Assembly (NCBI GenBank): GCA_002633005.1
Contig: NMRA01000511.1
Coordinates: 249,155 to 313,154 of the forward strand
Reading direction: 5' to 3'
DNA from: Phoronis australis
Lineage: Eukaryota; Phoronida; Phoronidae
Length of the DNA: 64,000 bases
Below, one piece after another: positions 46,783 to 58,582 of this stretch (position 1 is its first letter; every line of letters begins with the position of its first letter). The notes below the pieces were generated by a model. It saw nothing but the letters and a program-made list of their open reading frames with translations, was not told where the DNA came from and searched no databases. Both the position numbers and the translations under genes were made by a program.

Positions 46783-48339
46783 GTGAGTACTTAACGTTGA
46801 AGGTATCGGGAAACTGTGAATCTGCCTGTACGTGTACTTCTTGGTGTCTGCTATTGGTTGGGCATCTGCAAAAATGATCCCAATGTCATGAGCTTTCACA
46901 CAAAATGTCCAAATGTAGCCTTTTTCATAATGCCATTTTTAATCAGTTATCACTGTGTCACAAATACCCTAACCAATCTCCCGAGAACCATAGGCTGATC
47001 TGGCAAATCAGATGTTAGCCACAGGTACTCTGGCCAATCAGATGCGAGTCACACATAATCTGGGCACAGTATGTACAGTGCCCAGCTGTTTATTTCAAAG
47101 GTCTTGGTGATGACATTTTAGTACTTTTCAAAGTACGAAACACAGCTGATCTTCAACGCACAGCAGTTTATCTAATGATCTATTTCAAAGTGACAAGAAT
47201 GCTTATATATATATAATTGCTAAAATTAGCAAGATCTCTAATGTTAGTGTACCTTGCCACAAGGGGGCAGTGAATGTCAGACGTCTGACAACATATCTCC
47301 AAAAGTTTTTGTATTACATAAAAACATAAGTGGAAGTGGTGGTTGGGTAGTCTCCAAGTCAATCATTTGCTGTGTCAGAGGTTGGCTGTGATCACCATCC
47401 TGTTTCGATGTGCTTTCGAATGGATATTGTGTCATTTTCCTGGCTCTTGTCATCAATGGTAAAAATTGGAAAGCATTGTATTAAGTCGAAATTTCCCATT
47501 TTTGAAAATTCCTTAAACAATTGATATCACATATTTAAGTGTATGGCACTATGTACAGTTTCGCAGATTTACCCAATGACACTGGCATGTGCAAATTCAG
47601 TTTTGTGAGTTCAAATGTGTAGTGATGACGTAGTTAACAGTATGATGACGCGATATGGACCCACAAATTGAAATAGAAATGAACAGTCACGTTACACTTT
47701 CAAAAATATTGACACTGATTGATATTTTCCGATTCATGTAACCACGGGGGACAATTTAGCACTTGAATTTTTTAAATTTATATGTTTGAATTAATTTGTG
47801 TCTGACAACGGTTGCTCCCATTGTATGCTGCCGGAGAGTTCAGAAGGATTGAGATTGATCAAGTCCACAGCCAGGTAACAAATTTCGAAGTGCGTAGTAT
47901 CTCACAGAGCTATGTAAATCTAACCTTATTTTTGTTATCTTAGTTTTTAATTTTGGCATTTTAATATTATTTGACCGGGTCCACAACATCAAAATGACGT
48001 CACATAAGCGAATTTTATTGGTCAGCTCATGGATATACGATGTGTAAAACTGAAGACGTCCGGCTTATGTGTATCGTGATTACGGTGCTATGATGGCACG
48101 GGTGTCTTTCAATGCGGTTCTCATCCGTTGCCTCTGTTCTAAAGAAAAAGGATGAGAATTAAACACTAGTTGTCAAGTCAGACGCATTACACGGTCAAGG
48201 AATTTTCACAGCCAGTCAACGGCAAGGTGTGTTTGCCCAGTTGATGGTGTGGGCCACGATTAGAGATTAAATTGTTGCTCGTCATTTACTTAAACTGACA
48301 TTGAACAGGCAATAATTTTCAGCAATTCCTTTTTTGTAG
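46783..48339 (+). other. Intron 26
   Basis: A 1.6-kb intron. It contains a diverged copy of repeat family A near 47620-47815, listed separately. I see no gene. Confidence 0.55.
47620..47815 (+). repeat. Repeat family A, diverged third copy (partial)
   Basis: It matches 9340-9540 of the first copy with many substitutions. Shared blocks include 'atgaacagtca', 'gacgcg', 'gacaatttagc' and 'gtctgacaacg'. It is clearly older or from another subfamily than the two near-identical copies. Confidence 0.6.
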
Positions 48340-48405
48340 CAAACCCAAATGCCACGTCTCCTGCTCCATCTACGACTATACCACCAACGACAACAGCACC
48401 CCCAG
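48340..48405 (+). CDS. Receptor exon 27: Thr/Pro-rich stalk
   Basis: Residues 1385-1407. 'NATSPAPSTTIPPTTTAPP' is a mucin-like segment expected to carry O-glycans and to hold the sushi and propeller domains away from a membrane or to link to more domains. Acceptor 'ccttttttgtag'; donor CAG|GTGAGT. Symmetric phase 1-1. It is the last exon I can place with confidence. Confidence 0.8.
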
Positions 48406-48930
48406 GTGAGTTCAACACCAATTGGTTTATGCTTAATTGCTGACTGGGGCGTGGCTATCATCTCTCATCATTATAACGGTGCTATAATTAAATGACTTTG
48501 GTAGAATCCAATACATGTGAAACATGCCTGCCGTGTTCTCGTTAACACATTAACAAATGTTCAGACATGCCTCTTGCTTTTTGACTGATCGCCCAATGAC
48601 TTGTGTTGGTCAGTACTGCAATACATGGTGTGTCTGGAACATAAAAACACATTCCCTTATATCCGTGTTTATACTGCGGACTGGACATCCTGAAGATTGT
48701 GTCCGTGGCAACAAAATAAGGAAAACTCTCACCAACAACATCTCTGCCTGTAACTGATACTCTTGGAGCAGTCAACAACTACCAGGCAATTAAGAACAAC
48801 AAAGCCATTGTTTGAGTCACAAATGTTGTCACAAACAATGGAAGGAAAAACAAGGACATCAGAAACAACAACATCAACAACAAAATACAATATTAACAAC
48901 ACCAACATGTAAAACAATATTTTCTTCTAG
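48406..48930 (+). other. Intron or flank without a visible transmembrane exon
   Basis: I read this stretch in all three plus frames for a hydrophobic segment of about 20 residues and found none. The second half is rich in 'aacaacatc' words of low complexity. Confidence 0.5.
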
Positions 48931-49120
48931 CTGAGTTCACACAGCAGAAAAACGGATTGTTCTTAAGCCCTCTCGACCCCCCACACCATCGACCCCCACA
49001 CCCTCGACCCCCACACCCTCGACCCACGACTTCCTCGATCCAAAACCCACACAACCTACAACCACCCTCGACGTACGACTCCCTCGACCTACCCGGCACT
49101 TACAATACTCAAAGCCAGGT
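48931..49120 (+). CDS. Candidate receptor tail exon, Pro-rich with Tyr motifs
   Basis: A good acceptor ('ttttcttctag') precedes an open frame that continues from exon 27 in phase. It starts 'AEFTQQKNGLFLSPLD', goes through a Pro/His/Arg repeat of a 15-bp unit, and reaches 'PPSTYDSLDLPGTYNTQSQ'. YDSL fits the YxxL/phi pattern of endocytic or signalling tails. Against it: no membrane segment precedes it, and a simple repeat can open a frame by chance. The 3' end is unclear; the frame runs into a repeat fragment at 49145 and stops at 49187. CAG|GTTGGA at about 49120 is a possible donor. Confidence 0.35.
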
Positions 49121-49144
49121 TGGATTCCGTCAGGTTGTCGACTC

Positions 49145-49176
49145 ATATACCTGTGCACCGAATTTGAAAAGAATAC
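49145..49176 (+). repeat. Fragment of repeat family A
   Basis: About 27 bases, 'atacctgtgcaccgaatt' onwards, match the start of the post-insertion part of family A at 8620 and 54468. Confidence 0.7.
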
Positions 49177-52100
49177 AGCACACATGACGAATTTTTGTCC
49201 GACTGGTCGGAAATTGGTCGACGACCGGCCGTCGACCAACAACGGTCGGCTAGGAGCCGTCTGCTGAGTCGCCTCTGTGGTCGGCACGTGGGTCGGCTAA
49301 GTGGTCGCCTAGCGTAAACGACCAATTCGGATTAAGCGTGTCCTTGGTCGGCAATTACCATTTTATGACTTAGCGGGTGAACTTTGGACAAACAAACATT
49401 TAACTGTTCGGTGTCCGTTTACCAGTGGCAACTCAGTTCTTGACATAGGTTTATCAACTTTTGTTCAACTATTGAATGGAGGTAAAATCGAATCAACCTA
49501 CAAACCATACGAAGTGCGGGACTTTACACCAGCCTAAAACTTTATGTTGAATTAATGACGGCGTGGTAAAATCAAACGTTAAGTGATATCGCGGAAGCAT
49601 GATTTCTAAATTTAGATATGAGACTTTTTATGCAGTACATTATGCACAAAAACAAGCACGAAATTTGAAATTTACAGTAAAATTGCATAAAAATCAGAAT
49701 ACAACACTGGATATTTTACGACCTCAACTGTTTTCATGCAGCGGAATGCTCAACAAGCATCACGCATTTGCGCTCATCCGTTATTGCTCTTGATCATCAC
49801 TTCATCACGCTGTATAATGCGATTTACCACAGATAATTATTGCTTATTTCTGTATAATTTCTTAATATGTTGGTACAGCAATAGAACCCAAGTTTATTTT
49901 AGGAACAACATAAACAATGGTATTAACATAGCGCCGATATTAAATCATGGGCGCATGAAAACGGAAGACTGTGATCGGTTCATAGTGTCATACATCATCA
50001 TTGTGAAATTGTTGTCACTTTCGCAGTAAAAAATCTTTTCGAAACTAGAGCCTTCCTATCTAGCCAGCTAGTTGTATAAAGACTATTTTCAAAATACATC
50101 AAGGTGCCACTGCTTATTGAGATCAAACAGACCTATAAACTTCACACAGCCCGGATAGTTACGCTTGTCACCTAGTCGAAAAGCTTGTATCAACATGAGC
50201 TCAAGACAGGCGGGTGTGCATGCAAAATCTGGAAGTCAATTGGCATTCAAGTTGCCCGTTACGGCCGTTAGAGCGAAAAACATCCGACGTCATCTTTCTG
50301 TGTAATTCTCTGCCTTTTTAACGAAAAAACGTATGTCGTCGTTTTGAAAAAAGTTAATTGTGACACGCGCCACTTCCAAAATGTTTTCAACATCTCCTGT
50401 TAGATGGTGACAACATCTCAGCAAAATTTGTTCTAAAATTCGGTTCACTGATATCAAAATTCCAAAAACATATAATGAAGTGAAACCAATTCTGATCATT
50501 TTTTTATGACCTTTACGCAACCACGAGGGAGAACGTTTGATTGAAGAATCTGGGAAAAAGAAACTGGCTAATAGGTGACGCAATATTTCATTGGGTCGAA
50601 AGTCGACGCATCAGATCAAACCATAACTTTAACAGCAGAATAATTGTAGAAAACCATTTTTGCAACGCTGGTAAATAATTTAGATTACTGTAGGAAGATT
50701 TTATTCGGTCAGTTTTTATCCACAATGGCGCAAATTTGTATATTTAATTTAGTAAACAGCTTCGCACCAAGGCTAGAGCATTCCGAGCCCTTTGGCGTAA
50801 AAACATAATACTTGCCGTTTCGCGCATACTCCAAGGGGTAAAACTTTGAAAATAATATTTTCTGGGTAACCTGGTACGTGTAATCCTAAAAAAGTAGTCT
50901 GTGTTTTCATGTAGAGCTTAAAAATGATTAACCCATTGATTCAAAAAGAACACTCTCGCAAACGAAAGCGCACACAATTTTCAGCTATATTACACTGGCT
51001 AAAAACAACTTCTATAAGTTTATTGCATCGGATTCTAGTGATCACCAGGGCAAGTCAAAACTCTTAAGGGGGCGCAATTTCAAACCTTTGGCTTGAATCA
51101 GTGATATAAAAATGGAAATAGACCGACTTTAGTTCATCAGCAATGTAGACACAACAGTTACAGACACTGACTGCGTTTGTTAACGTCTTGTGGCAATGAT
51201 AAAAATATTTTTTTCTACTATGATTGACAACAAGTTTTACTCTGATGAGGTATGATGCAATATGCATGTCTAATATGCAGATCGGCAGTTGCAAAAATAT
51301 TTACTGGGTTTAATGAATCCGTTTGTTATGAACCACTGCAAAAGTATGATTACTAATTGTACATTCGAAGCACGCCTCATTAGAATAAAAACATACACAT
51401 GCTTGATGATCCTGGGAGTACCTCTATTACAGGTATGAATGAAGATATATAGTTGTTAAGCCATAGAGGATAATAAAGCTTACATAATATCACACCGAGC
51501 CATCTACACCAGGCATATACAAAGGATACAGTATTTCAAAAGAAGCCTCAACTACTCATTTTCCATGGTATTACTAAATCACGAACACCTAGATTTATCT
51601 AAGAAGTTACATAGTACGATGCTACACAACCTGTTCTCCCACATTTATGGTAGGCCTAATTTGAAACATTTAACGACATATCTTTTCTATGCAAAAATAA
51701 AACAAAGCAAAACAACTAAACTCTCCAGGACCAAAAATAAACATCTCAAAACCAGAAATTTTACTTAAGCAGGAATCAATCCAATACATTGAGATTGTTT
51801 TCACACAGAAGACCAAAGAGCAGATAAAGGCCAAAATTCACCACGTCACGACTGAAAATTTATCACATCAGCACCTATAACTTATCAAGTGAGGACCAAA
51901 AATTCTTCACTTCAGGATAAAAATAAAATACTACCGAACTGAAAATTTAATAAGTCAGGTTCAAAAACTTACCATGTCAGTAACTTTCACGCCAGAACAC
52001 ACGTCACCATCCCCAAGCACTGATCTTTCAAAGTGATAATGTCCGTACTATACGTATAAACAACGGCTATATGTTCAACCTCTCGCCGACAACAGACATA

Positions 52101-54214
52101 TTATCTTGGAAATGCGGTTGAATTTCTTTCGTCTAATCCAAGTTTTACAATAGATGCCAATGTATAGGTACACACTGGATTGTCATCATTGCATAATGGG
52201 TGATCGCGTAGTCTCCGGGCATGAAAACAATTCTCGAGTCCTGGCGTGATACGTTTTGTGACGCAATACATCCTGGTTGCCAATTGTTTTTGATTCTGCA
52301 GAGATTTCGATTCCTGAATAGAAAATGTGTGTTCTGGATTTTTCCGCTTCAGTTTTCCATTCAGCTAACTAGTGCACAGCACAGCGTTTTTACTATCCCG
52401 TGGCGGCTCCACTGCAACGAATCACTTCTGGTACAACCTTCCGTAAATGACGTTCGTATTTTGTACATTTCTTCAGGGTAACAGTTTTCCAAGAGCTACA
52501 TATTCATCGGACGAGTTTCTGTTTGGTATTTGGTTTTATTTTCTGTCTCAGGTAGTCCTTGAGCTCATGCTCTGAATGTTTTGAAAGCGCAACTAGTTAT
52601 TTACGCAGATACGTTTTCCTGCCCGTGGGCACCGACTCGCTGAATTCATCAACCACACATTTATTTTTGAAAATGCCCTCAAAAGTGTAGTTAAAACACC
52701 GTGTTGACCATAGTCGTCAGTGTAGAAAAGCGAAATGAACAAATTTGTACACACTGCTCAAGGCACTTTTGTGGACATACGGAAACGCTAACGTCTCTGT
52801 CATACAACTCTGCGTGTGCTTGGCATTTCTCATAAAGCGCTCTCATGCTGGAAACTTTATTAAGACTGAGCACCGTTTCAAAAAAATGTATATTTTTTTC
52901 TTACAGCTGAGCACAGAAGAATTATTCGGCGATTTTAGGACTGAAACGGAACCAAATATCGAGTGGTGACTCATTAGAATGTGCAAAATTCGGGGAGGGT
53001 TGTGGGTGGCGATACAAGCATGATTTTTATTATTTTCGCGCGAAACATGTAGTTGCCACTTCTCATTCAGCGTCACTTACTACCTAAGGTGGCCAGATCA
53101 TACGCTATCAATATCACCAGACGCTTTGCTTCACAAAAGTGCACCTTTGTGTAATTCCTATCATTTTTTGCCATCGCAATCGCTTTACCAAAGGTTCGCG
53201 CACATATGCCGCGTAGTGAATACTTCTTCATCACGTATTCACATCTTCCCGTTCACAATTATGTTATTTTTTTGTCAATATGTTGTTCAGTGACGGAAAA
53301 TATTTATTTTTGGAACAACGTGAACGACCAACTGATAGGGTACTACGTGTATACATGTAACTGCTAGCCCGGATTTTAAAGTCACCGATACATGAAAACG
53401 GAATGCGCAAAGCTACAATTGCCTGTAGCCTCAACAGTGGTGATGTCACCGTCTTAGTTCGTGGAAATCGTAATCATAATATGATTTCGAAGTTAGAGCC
53501 ATCGAAGTCCGTGGGTTTAGGGCATACTGGACCGTGAATTTCGCGTATGTACTGCAAGGGTCAATACTATGAAAATGAAATCCCCGGAGTGACAGCTCTT
53601 CGCGGTGTAACAACTCACTCACTAATCCATCATCATGGGCGCGTGATAAGAGACCGGTGACTAACTTAAAACACGTAAAAAGATGCAGTTTGGCGTTACA
53701 CAAACAAAATCAATTGCGGGTGAAGACTACTAAAAATAGCTGCGTGTACAAAATGACTACAGCGTTGTATTGACCGGGAAGCAACCAATCTAATTCATCT
53801 TGTTAACGTCACGAGTCAAATTAAAGATCAAATGTAAAGAAAAATTTCACGTTTTTCATCCAAAACTTGTTGCATTGTCCATAATCCAATGTTTACTAGT
53901 ACCGCTTGCCTTCAACCTTCGAATTAGTGGTGTTACACAACCGACGTGAACTCATGTAACCGAGACAGTAATACTAGGTTAATTTATTTGACCCTGTGCT
54001 AAGACGAATCACAGGCGTCCTCAGCTTCTGATCGTCCCCAATACACTACATATAATACTACAAGGTAGGACACTCCCGACTAGAAATTCCACGGGTGCTT
54101 CACTTCAGCCGTCCATAACACACATAAAACTCAATAAATTTACACAAAACAGGGGTTCAACCGACATCGTGACTTTATGCGACAAAGCGGCAATTTCCGT
54201 ACCGTCCTTGACCA
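49177..54214. other. Long stretch without recognised genes
   Basis: About 5 kb. A 'ggtcg'-rich tract lies at 49195-49350. The rest is AT-rich and without recognisable domains. At 52907-52969 an acceptor-like pyrimidine tract and 'ttacag' precede a short frame 'LSTEELFGDFRTETEPNIEW' with a stop, which might be a terminal exon but has no further support. I see no tRNA or other RNA gene. Confidence 0.4.
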
Positions 54215-54384
54215 CATCAGAATACTTGCTGATTGAAACAGTCAAATTTTAAGAAGAAAAATGCACCTAATGACCCCATGTTTGCACTAAATGACCTAAA
54301 ACTTTGGATTCCGATTTGATTTACGTGTGGCAATCAGACCTGTCAATTTGAAGTGTCTAGCTCAAAATTTTAGTTTGCACGTAA

Positions 54385-54397
54385 TGACCTTTGACCT
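54385..54397 (-). promoter_or_regulatory. Perfect DR1 motif in repeat A, copy 2
   Basis: TGACCTTTGACCT again, identical to 5387-5399, conserved between two copies 49 kb apart. Confidence 0.45.
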
Positions 54398-55328
54398 ACT
54401 TTACCAGATTGGATGACCCGATTACTTAGAAAAGTAAATTTTTAAATTGTCATGTTGACTTATACCTGTGCACCGAATTTGAAAAGGATAGCTTTAAAAC
54501 TGAAGGAGGAGTAGCATTTTAAAATTATATGACCTTTGCACCAAACGTCATCTTTCGGTGCAATATGGAATATGATTATATAACCAATCAAAATTTATAT
54601 ACTGTCAAAAGTCATATGCTGAATTTAAAGACCGTACCTGCACCCAATTTGCAGTTATTAAGCCTCAAATTTGGTCGGAAGAAGAATAAGAAGAAGAAGA
54701 AGAAGAAGAATAAGAATAAGAATAAAATTCAAGAAAACCCAGGAACAACAGTACTCTGCGCGTGTAAGCCCAGATTAACTATGCACCCCACTGAGGATTA
54801 TTTAAAGAAGCGGGTTTACACAGATTGCTCCGCTTGTTTTTGTGTGTTCAGAACAGTGCGTGAATTGGCCACTCCCAAATTTGGAGAACAGGATACGTGT
54901 ATAAAGTCAAAATTTCCCATTTTTCGAAACATTTCTTCAACCTTTGTTAATGACTGTGAGGGATATCACTTATTTAGATATACGGCACACCAATTATACA
55001 GAATCACAGGTTTTCCGACTGACAATGGATCAGCAAATTAGGCATTGTTCAATGCAAGCTATTATGACGCGCGTTCTAGACCTACAAATTCGAATGGAAA
55101 TGAACAGTCATATTAATACATTCTTGAAAATTTTGACCGTCTTGTGTTTTTTTTAATTCACTGAGACAATTTAGCTTTTGATTTTTTTCCGATATTACAC
55201 TGTACAGTACATGTATTTTTTTAGATTAATTGGTGTTGTCCGACAACGCACATTGATTTGACGGGAACAGACATAGTTTTATTCGCTCTGTGAAATACAG
55301 TGTAGCCTACTTAGGGTTATTGCTGGTT

Positions 55329-55490
55329 ATGGCTAACGCTGTGCTAAAGGGTAAAGGCAGGGGGAAGGCAAGGTCTGTGGACGTTGTCGGAAAAATCTTG
55401 GAGCAAGCTGAGAAAATGTCAAAAAGTTCGAGTGCATCCTCAGAAATAGTGGCCACTATGTTGTTGAATGATGTGGCCAGAAATAAATGA
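55329..55490 (+). CDS. Small conserved frame in repeat A, copy 2 (53 aa)
   Basis: Counterpart of 9621-9776: 'MANAVLKGKGRGKARSVDVV', then 'KSSSASSEIV' and 'MLLNDVARNK'. It has four residues more in the middle and two fewer near the end, with no frameshift or stop. Other parts of the same repeat copies show frame-breaking indels, which makes the retained frame notable. Expression is unknown. Confidence 0.4.
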   Translation: MANAVLKGKGRGKARSVDVVGKILEQAEKMSKSSSASSEIVATMLLNDVARNK

Positions 55491-56879
55491 TAATAGAGGT
55501 TACATTTCCGCCTAATAGGTTTCTCTCCCATGTTGGTGAGATGTTTGAGTTGGGGTATGTAATTCGCGTGCAGTATACAGGTGTTCGCACCGTTGATTTG
55601 GTCTGATGATGCATATTCAACTTTGAAGAATGGTTCGGTCATGCGCAGTGCCCTCTCTCGTATATTATGCTAATATTCCTACGCAGAATTACAATCAAGC
55701 TTCAACTTAGTGAAGTTTCGTTTAATATCAAAATTATCGGCAATTTGGAGTCCTAAATTTGTGAAATTTTACCTTAGCCTTTTAAGTTGTAATCATATGC
55801 TGTTAAACAACAGGTTTCAAAATTATAGTGTGGTAGAGGAATGGTCTATGTATAAATCATACTTTTATTTGTGATAATAGAAATCTAGTAGAACTGACCT
55901 ACGGTCTACTATCGATGACTGTGCAAGAGTCATTGAAGGTGTAGTTGAGTCGTGGTGGTTTTGTCAACCTATTCCAGGAATTATATTGGTCTTACAAGTA
56001 TTAACTAAAGCATTATAAACGTGTTTCTGACAGAAAAAGTATGTGCCTATAAGCAGGAAGAGATAACCAGGAAGGGACAACTAGCTAAACCGCCGTTTTT
56101 GGCCTCCTTCCCCGGAATAATTTTAGGACTTAAGTTTCGTTTAAAAGGAAACAGATGGTTTCGTCAGAGAGATTAAAGCTTTTTCTACAGAAGGATATAA
56201 AAAATCTCACTTTGCAACCTTAAACAGTGGTGTAATTGTACTTTGAAAATATCGACTTCAGCGCACGCAATCGCAATTTCCCACACGCAGTCACGGGTAT
56301 TTAAGCTTTTCCGTCGATGTATAGATGGCGCAGTAGTCAAGTACTCCCTCATTTGCATATCAAATTTGCATGTGGGAGTTCTGAGACTCTCGTAAGTTTA
56401 GTTGTTGTCGAGCGCTTGAGTGGATAAAGCGGTGACCTCCCGCTGAGATCACGCGCTGATGAAGATACCACAGCTAACTCGATCGCTTCGCAATCAGGAG
56501 GTGAAAACACTCCCATGACCGCAGTTCTAAATTCCAGTTAAGCAAGCCCTATTTCAAGGAGCGGACTTTGAATTGTTTTCATCCCCTTACAGTGGGTTGC
56601 AGAGAGGTTTAGAACTAGGTCAACATCGAACTTTCTGAGGCTAGCTATCGTGTTGACAAAAGTTTGAAGTGTCAGAACCATAGACTGAGCGCGCGAGAGA
56701 TCTATGATTCCTGTTCTAATCCAGTTGACGAAAAAATTGCTATCGGCATAAAGAACGACCGTGGGAAATTTATTTTGAGGTGGGAACCTGTATCCAAGAA
56801 TAAATATTAATATGGACAGCACACAAACGCAATAGTTTGAAAGCTTCTAATTGTGTCTATACCATGCATTTTTCATTAA

Positions 56880-57330
56880 TTTATTATTCACGGTTTCGCT
56901 CCTGGTCTTCAAAGAAAGCAATCTTTAAAGCTTCCTTTCTCTCCGTGTACTCCTCGATATCCTTCCCGTCGCATTCATCTATGACTTCAGTCAGATTCTC
57001 AACGGAAAATTGAACGTCTTTAATAAAGGATAGCTCAACACTGGGTTTTCTCAAGCTCAACTGTCAAATCATTGCTAGTTGTACTCTGTAATATCTCACC
57101 CTCCGCGTTTCGTTTTTTTGGGAGGTTGCGGTGTCGTGAAACAACACCGTCGAGTGAGAGAAGTTGCACCGGATAATTGGAATTGGTTGAAGTACTTTCC
57201 TTTAGAGTGCCCCGACTGCCGTTTTCTTGGCAAGTCACCTTGCCTTCCTAATTTTTTCTGGGCATTTAAGACATCGGCCTTCTGCGGTAATCAACCTTTT
57301 ATCTCCTATAGAAATGTTACGCCTAATTTT
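56880..57330 (-). pseudogene. Minus-strand coding relics, possibly retroelement gag-like
   Basis: On the minus strand, 57330-57230 reads 'RLITAEGRCLKCPEKIRKAR', which resembles the start of a BEL/Pao-type zinc knuckle without its later Cys/His. Further down, near 57000-56900, is 'EVIDECDGKDIEEYTERKEA' followed by a stop. Stops and frameshifts break the link between them. A minus frame of 94 codons at 56538-56822 is also open and unrecognised. The assignment is weak. Confidence 0.25.
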
Positions 57331-57852
57331 CTACCATTTTAGCACACTTTGTGGCTCTCAAGCATATCCCGGGCCTGCTGTAAGTCTAACGTTAGATATT
57401 TCGGCAAAAATCGCACACAGCTCCAGTTAGCACTGTCATAATTATATTTCTTAATTCCGCCACAGTATTGCATACTTGGAAGTTAGTTTTGCTAGGTGTT
57501 ATCCCAAATTAATCCACAATAGTTGTTCATTATCAAATGCCTCATTTCCTCCCCAAGGACAGTTCCGTCAACACAAAACGTTTCTTTGCCATTCTTCAAA
57601 AATCGTGTACATGCACTTGCTTCAAAGGACCAATAGCCGTGGCTGGAATGTCGGCAGCTTCACGACTAAGACTACAGCTAATTCCTGTTGAAATTCTTCA
57701 TACTTCAAAATTCTTGTTTGCAGGTGCTGATAATTGCCTTCAATAGTTTTCATAATAAGAGACTAGAAATCCGAGTTATCACACACGCCCACTGGCCTGC
57801 TGCTGCCTTCCATTTTCACTGCATGACAGCGTTTTCCCGTTCAGTGACTTAA

Positions 57853-58000
57853 AGGCGAAGGCAACCTTTTTCCATGTCATTTTGAGCTAAAATAAGGTTG
57901 GTTGGTTATCCTAGACATATTTTCCACTTAATTACAGCTTTTCGTAATTTTATAAATTACTCGTCCGCTACTCCGGAAGTGACGTTTTAGGAGGCAAGCG
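57853..58000 (+). repeat. Left terminal inverted repeat of the TTAA element
   Basis: It is nearly identical to the complement of 59399-59545; the only clear differences are a few bases near the inner end and 'ataaatt' versus 'attaatt'. Long TIRs imply either a recent insertion or selection on the ends. Confidence 0.92.
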
Positions 58001-58186
58001 TTTCCCGCCACTTGGTTTTGCGTTGACTTTACCGTGCGAATCTGTTCTATTCTACTTTTGTTTTGTGCTGTTTTTCAACAATTGTCGCCACCACTTTCCA
58101 TCGGCGAGTATTCTGCGGCAAGATAGGTTAGTAGAGAACTCAACTACGTTGGATTTAGGGATTGTTTAGTGTGTTGTAAGCTGAAA

Positions 58187-58582
58187 ATGGCTGGAGTCGG
58201 TGACCCGTATCACAGTGACAGTAGTGTGAGTGACGGAGACCTTGTTCACAGCAGTGGTGACGAGGAATTTTTTCACGGACATTCAGTGGGTGGGTACATG
58301 TTTGAGCCCGAGTATAACGAGGCAGAGTACGCACAGGCACAGGCAGCTGTTGAGAGAAACGAGGCGGCTACTGAGGACAGACGTGGTGACACATCTTGGT
58401 GCAAATGCACTGTGTGCGTTGTTATGCCTACCTCAATGGAATGCTTGTGCTGTTCAGAGTTCGACGAGGCCAAGCCACTACTGGACATGGTTAAGTGGAC
58501 CTCCGGCATACCACGGACAGAGGAACAACTGTCCCACTTGCCAGAGTGTCCCGCGACACACTCCCACTGGATGGTGACCTGA
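58187..58582 (+). CDS. Truncated ORF with P2X7-intracellular-type zinc-binding motif (131 aa)
   Basis: The ATG at 58187 starts an acidic N-terminal half ('SDSSVSDGDLVHSSGDEEFF') with 'YMFEPEYNEAEYAQ', then 'WCKCTVCVVMPTSMECLCCS'. The C.C..C..MPT..ECLCC core is the signature of the intracellular 'ballast' domain of P2X7 receptors and of many free-standing invertebrate proteins with that domain. The downstream part of that domain (the 'CIT.HP.F' region) is missing. The frame instead runs, from about codon 95, through the antisense of the neighbouring THAP gene to a stop. There is no channel part: this is a transposon-borne protein, not a P2X receptor. Confidence 0.7.
   Translation: MAGVGDPYHSDSSVSDGDLVHSSGDEEFFHGHSVGGYMFEPEYNEAEYAQAQAAVERNEAATEDRRGDTSWCKCTVCVVMPTSMECLCCSEFDEAKPLLDMVKWTSGIPRTEEQLSHLPECPATHSHWMVT

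Larger units (their letters stand above)
1344..48405 (+). other. Whole locus: LRP-like YWTD/EGF/sushi receptor gene (27 exons recognised)
   Basis: The predicted protein is about 1,407 residues up to the last secure exon. Its order is: signal peptide (1-22); propeller 1 (28-303); EGF 1 (303-346); propeller 2 (346-638); EGF 2 (638-675); propeller 3 (675-950); EGF 3 (950-995); propeller 4 (995-1265); sushi 1 (1265-1321); sushi 2 (1321-1385); Thr/Pro stalk (1385-1407). All splice phases join without a frameshift, and all but one intron have GT/AG ends. In LRP relatives, YWTD-EGF units bind ligands such as lipoproteins, Wnt-pathway factors or laminin, while sushi domains are typical of adhesion and complement proteins. 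The ligand here is unknown. A membrane anchor was not found, so secreted or type I membrane location is open. Confidence 0.9.
54215..56054 (+). repeat. Repeat family A, copy 2, with the upstream tandem unit
   Basis: The part 54215-54467 matches the tandem unit at 5220-5464. The part 54468-56054 matches 8621-10500. Here the two parts are contiguous, which shows the undisturbed target of the 3.15-kb transposon of copy 1. Its 3' border touches, base for base, the inverted-repeat element starting at 56054/56055. Confidence 0.88.

Noticed and set aside
48893-49287. Gly/Cys-rich minus-strand frames
   Set aside because: They are the antisense of a 15-bp 'ctcgacccccacacc' repeat; no recognisable domain or splice context.
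52745-52969. Possible transmembrane plus tail exons for the receptor
   Set aside because: The hydrophobic run is only about 14 residues, and no acceptor or phase links it to exon 27.
58187-58582. A P2X receptor gene
   Set aside because: Only the intracellular ballast-type motif is present, with no channel segments, and it lies inside a TIR-bounded transposon.
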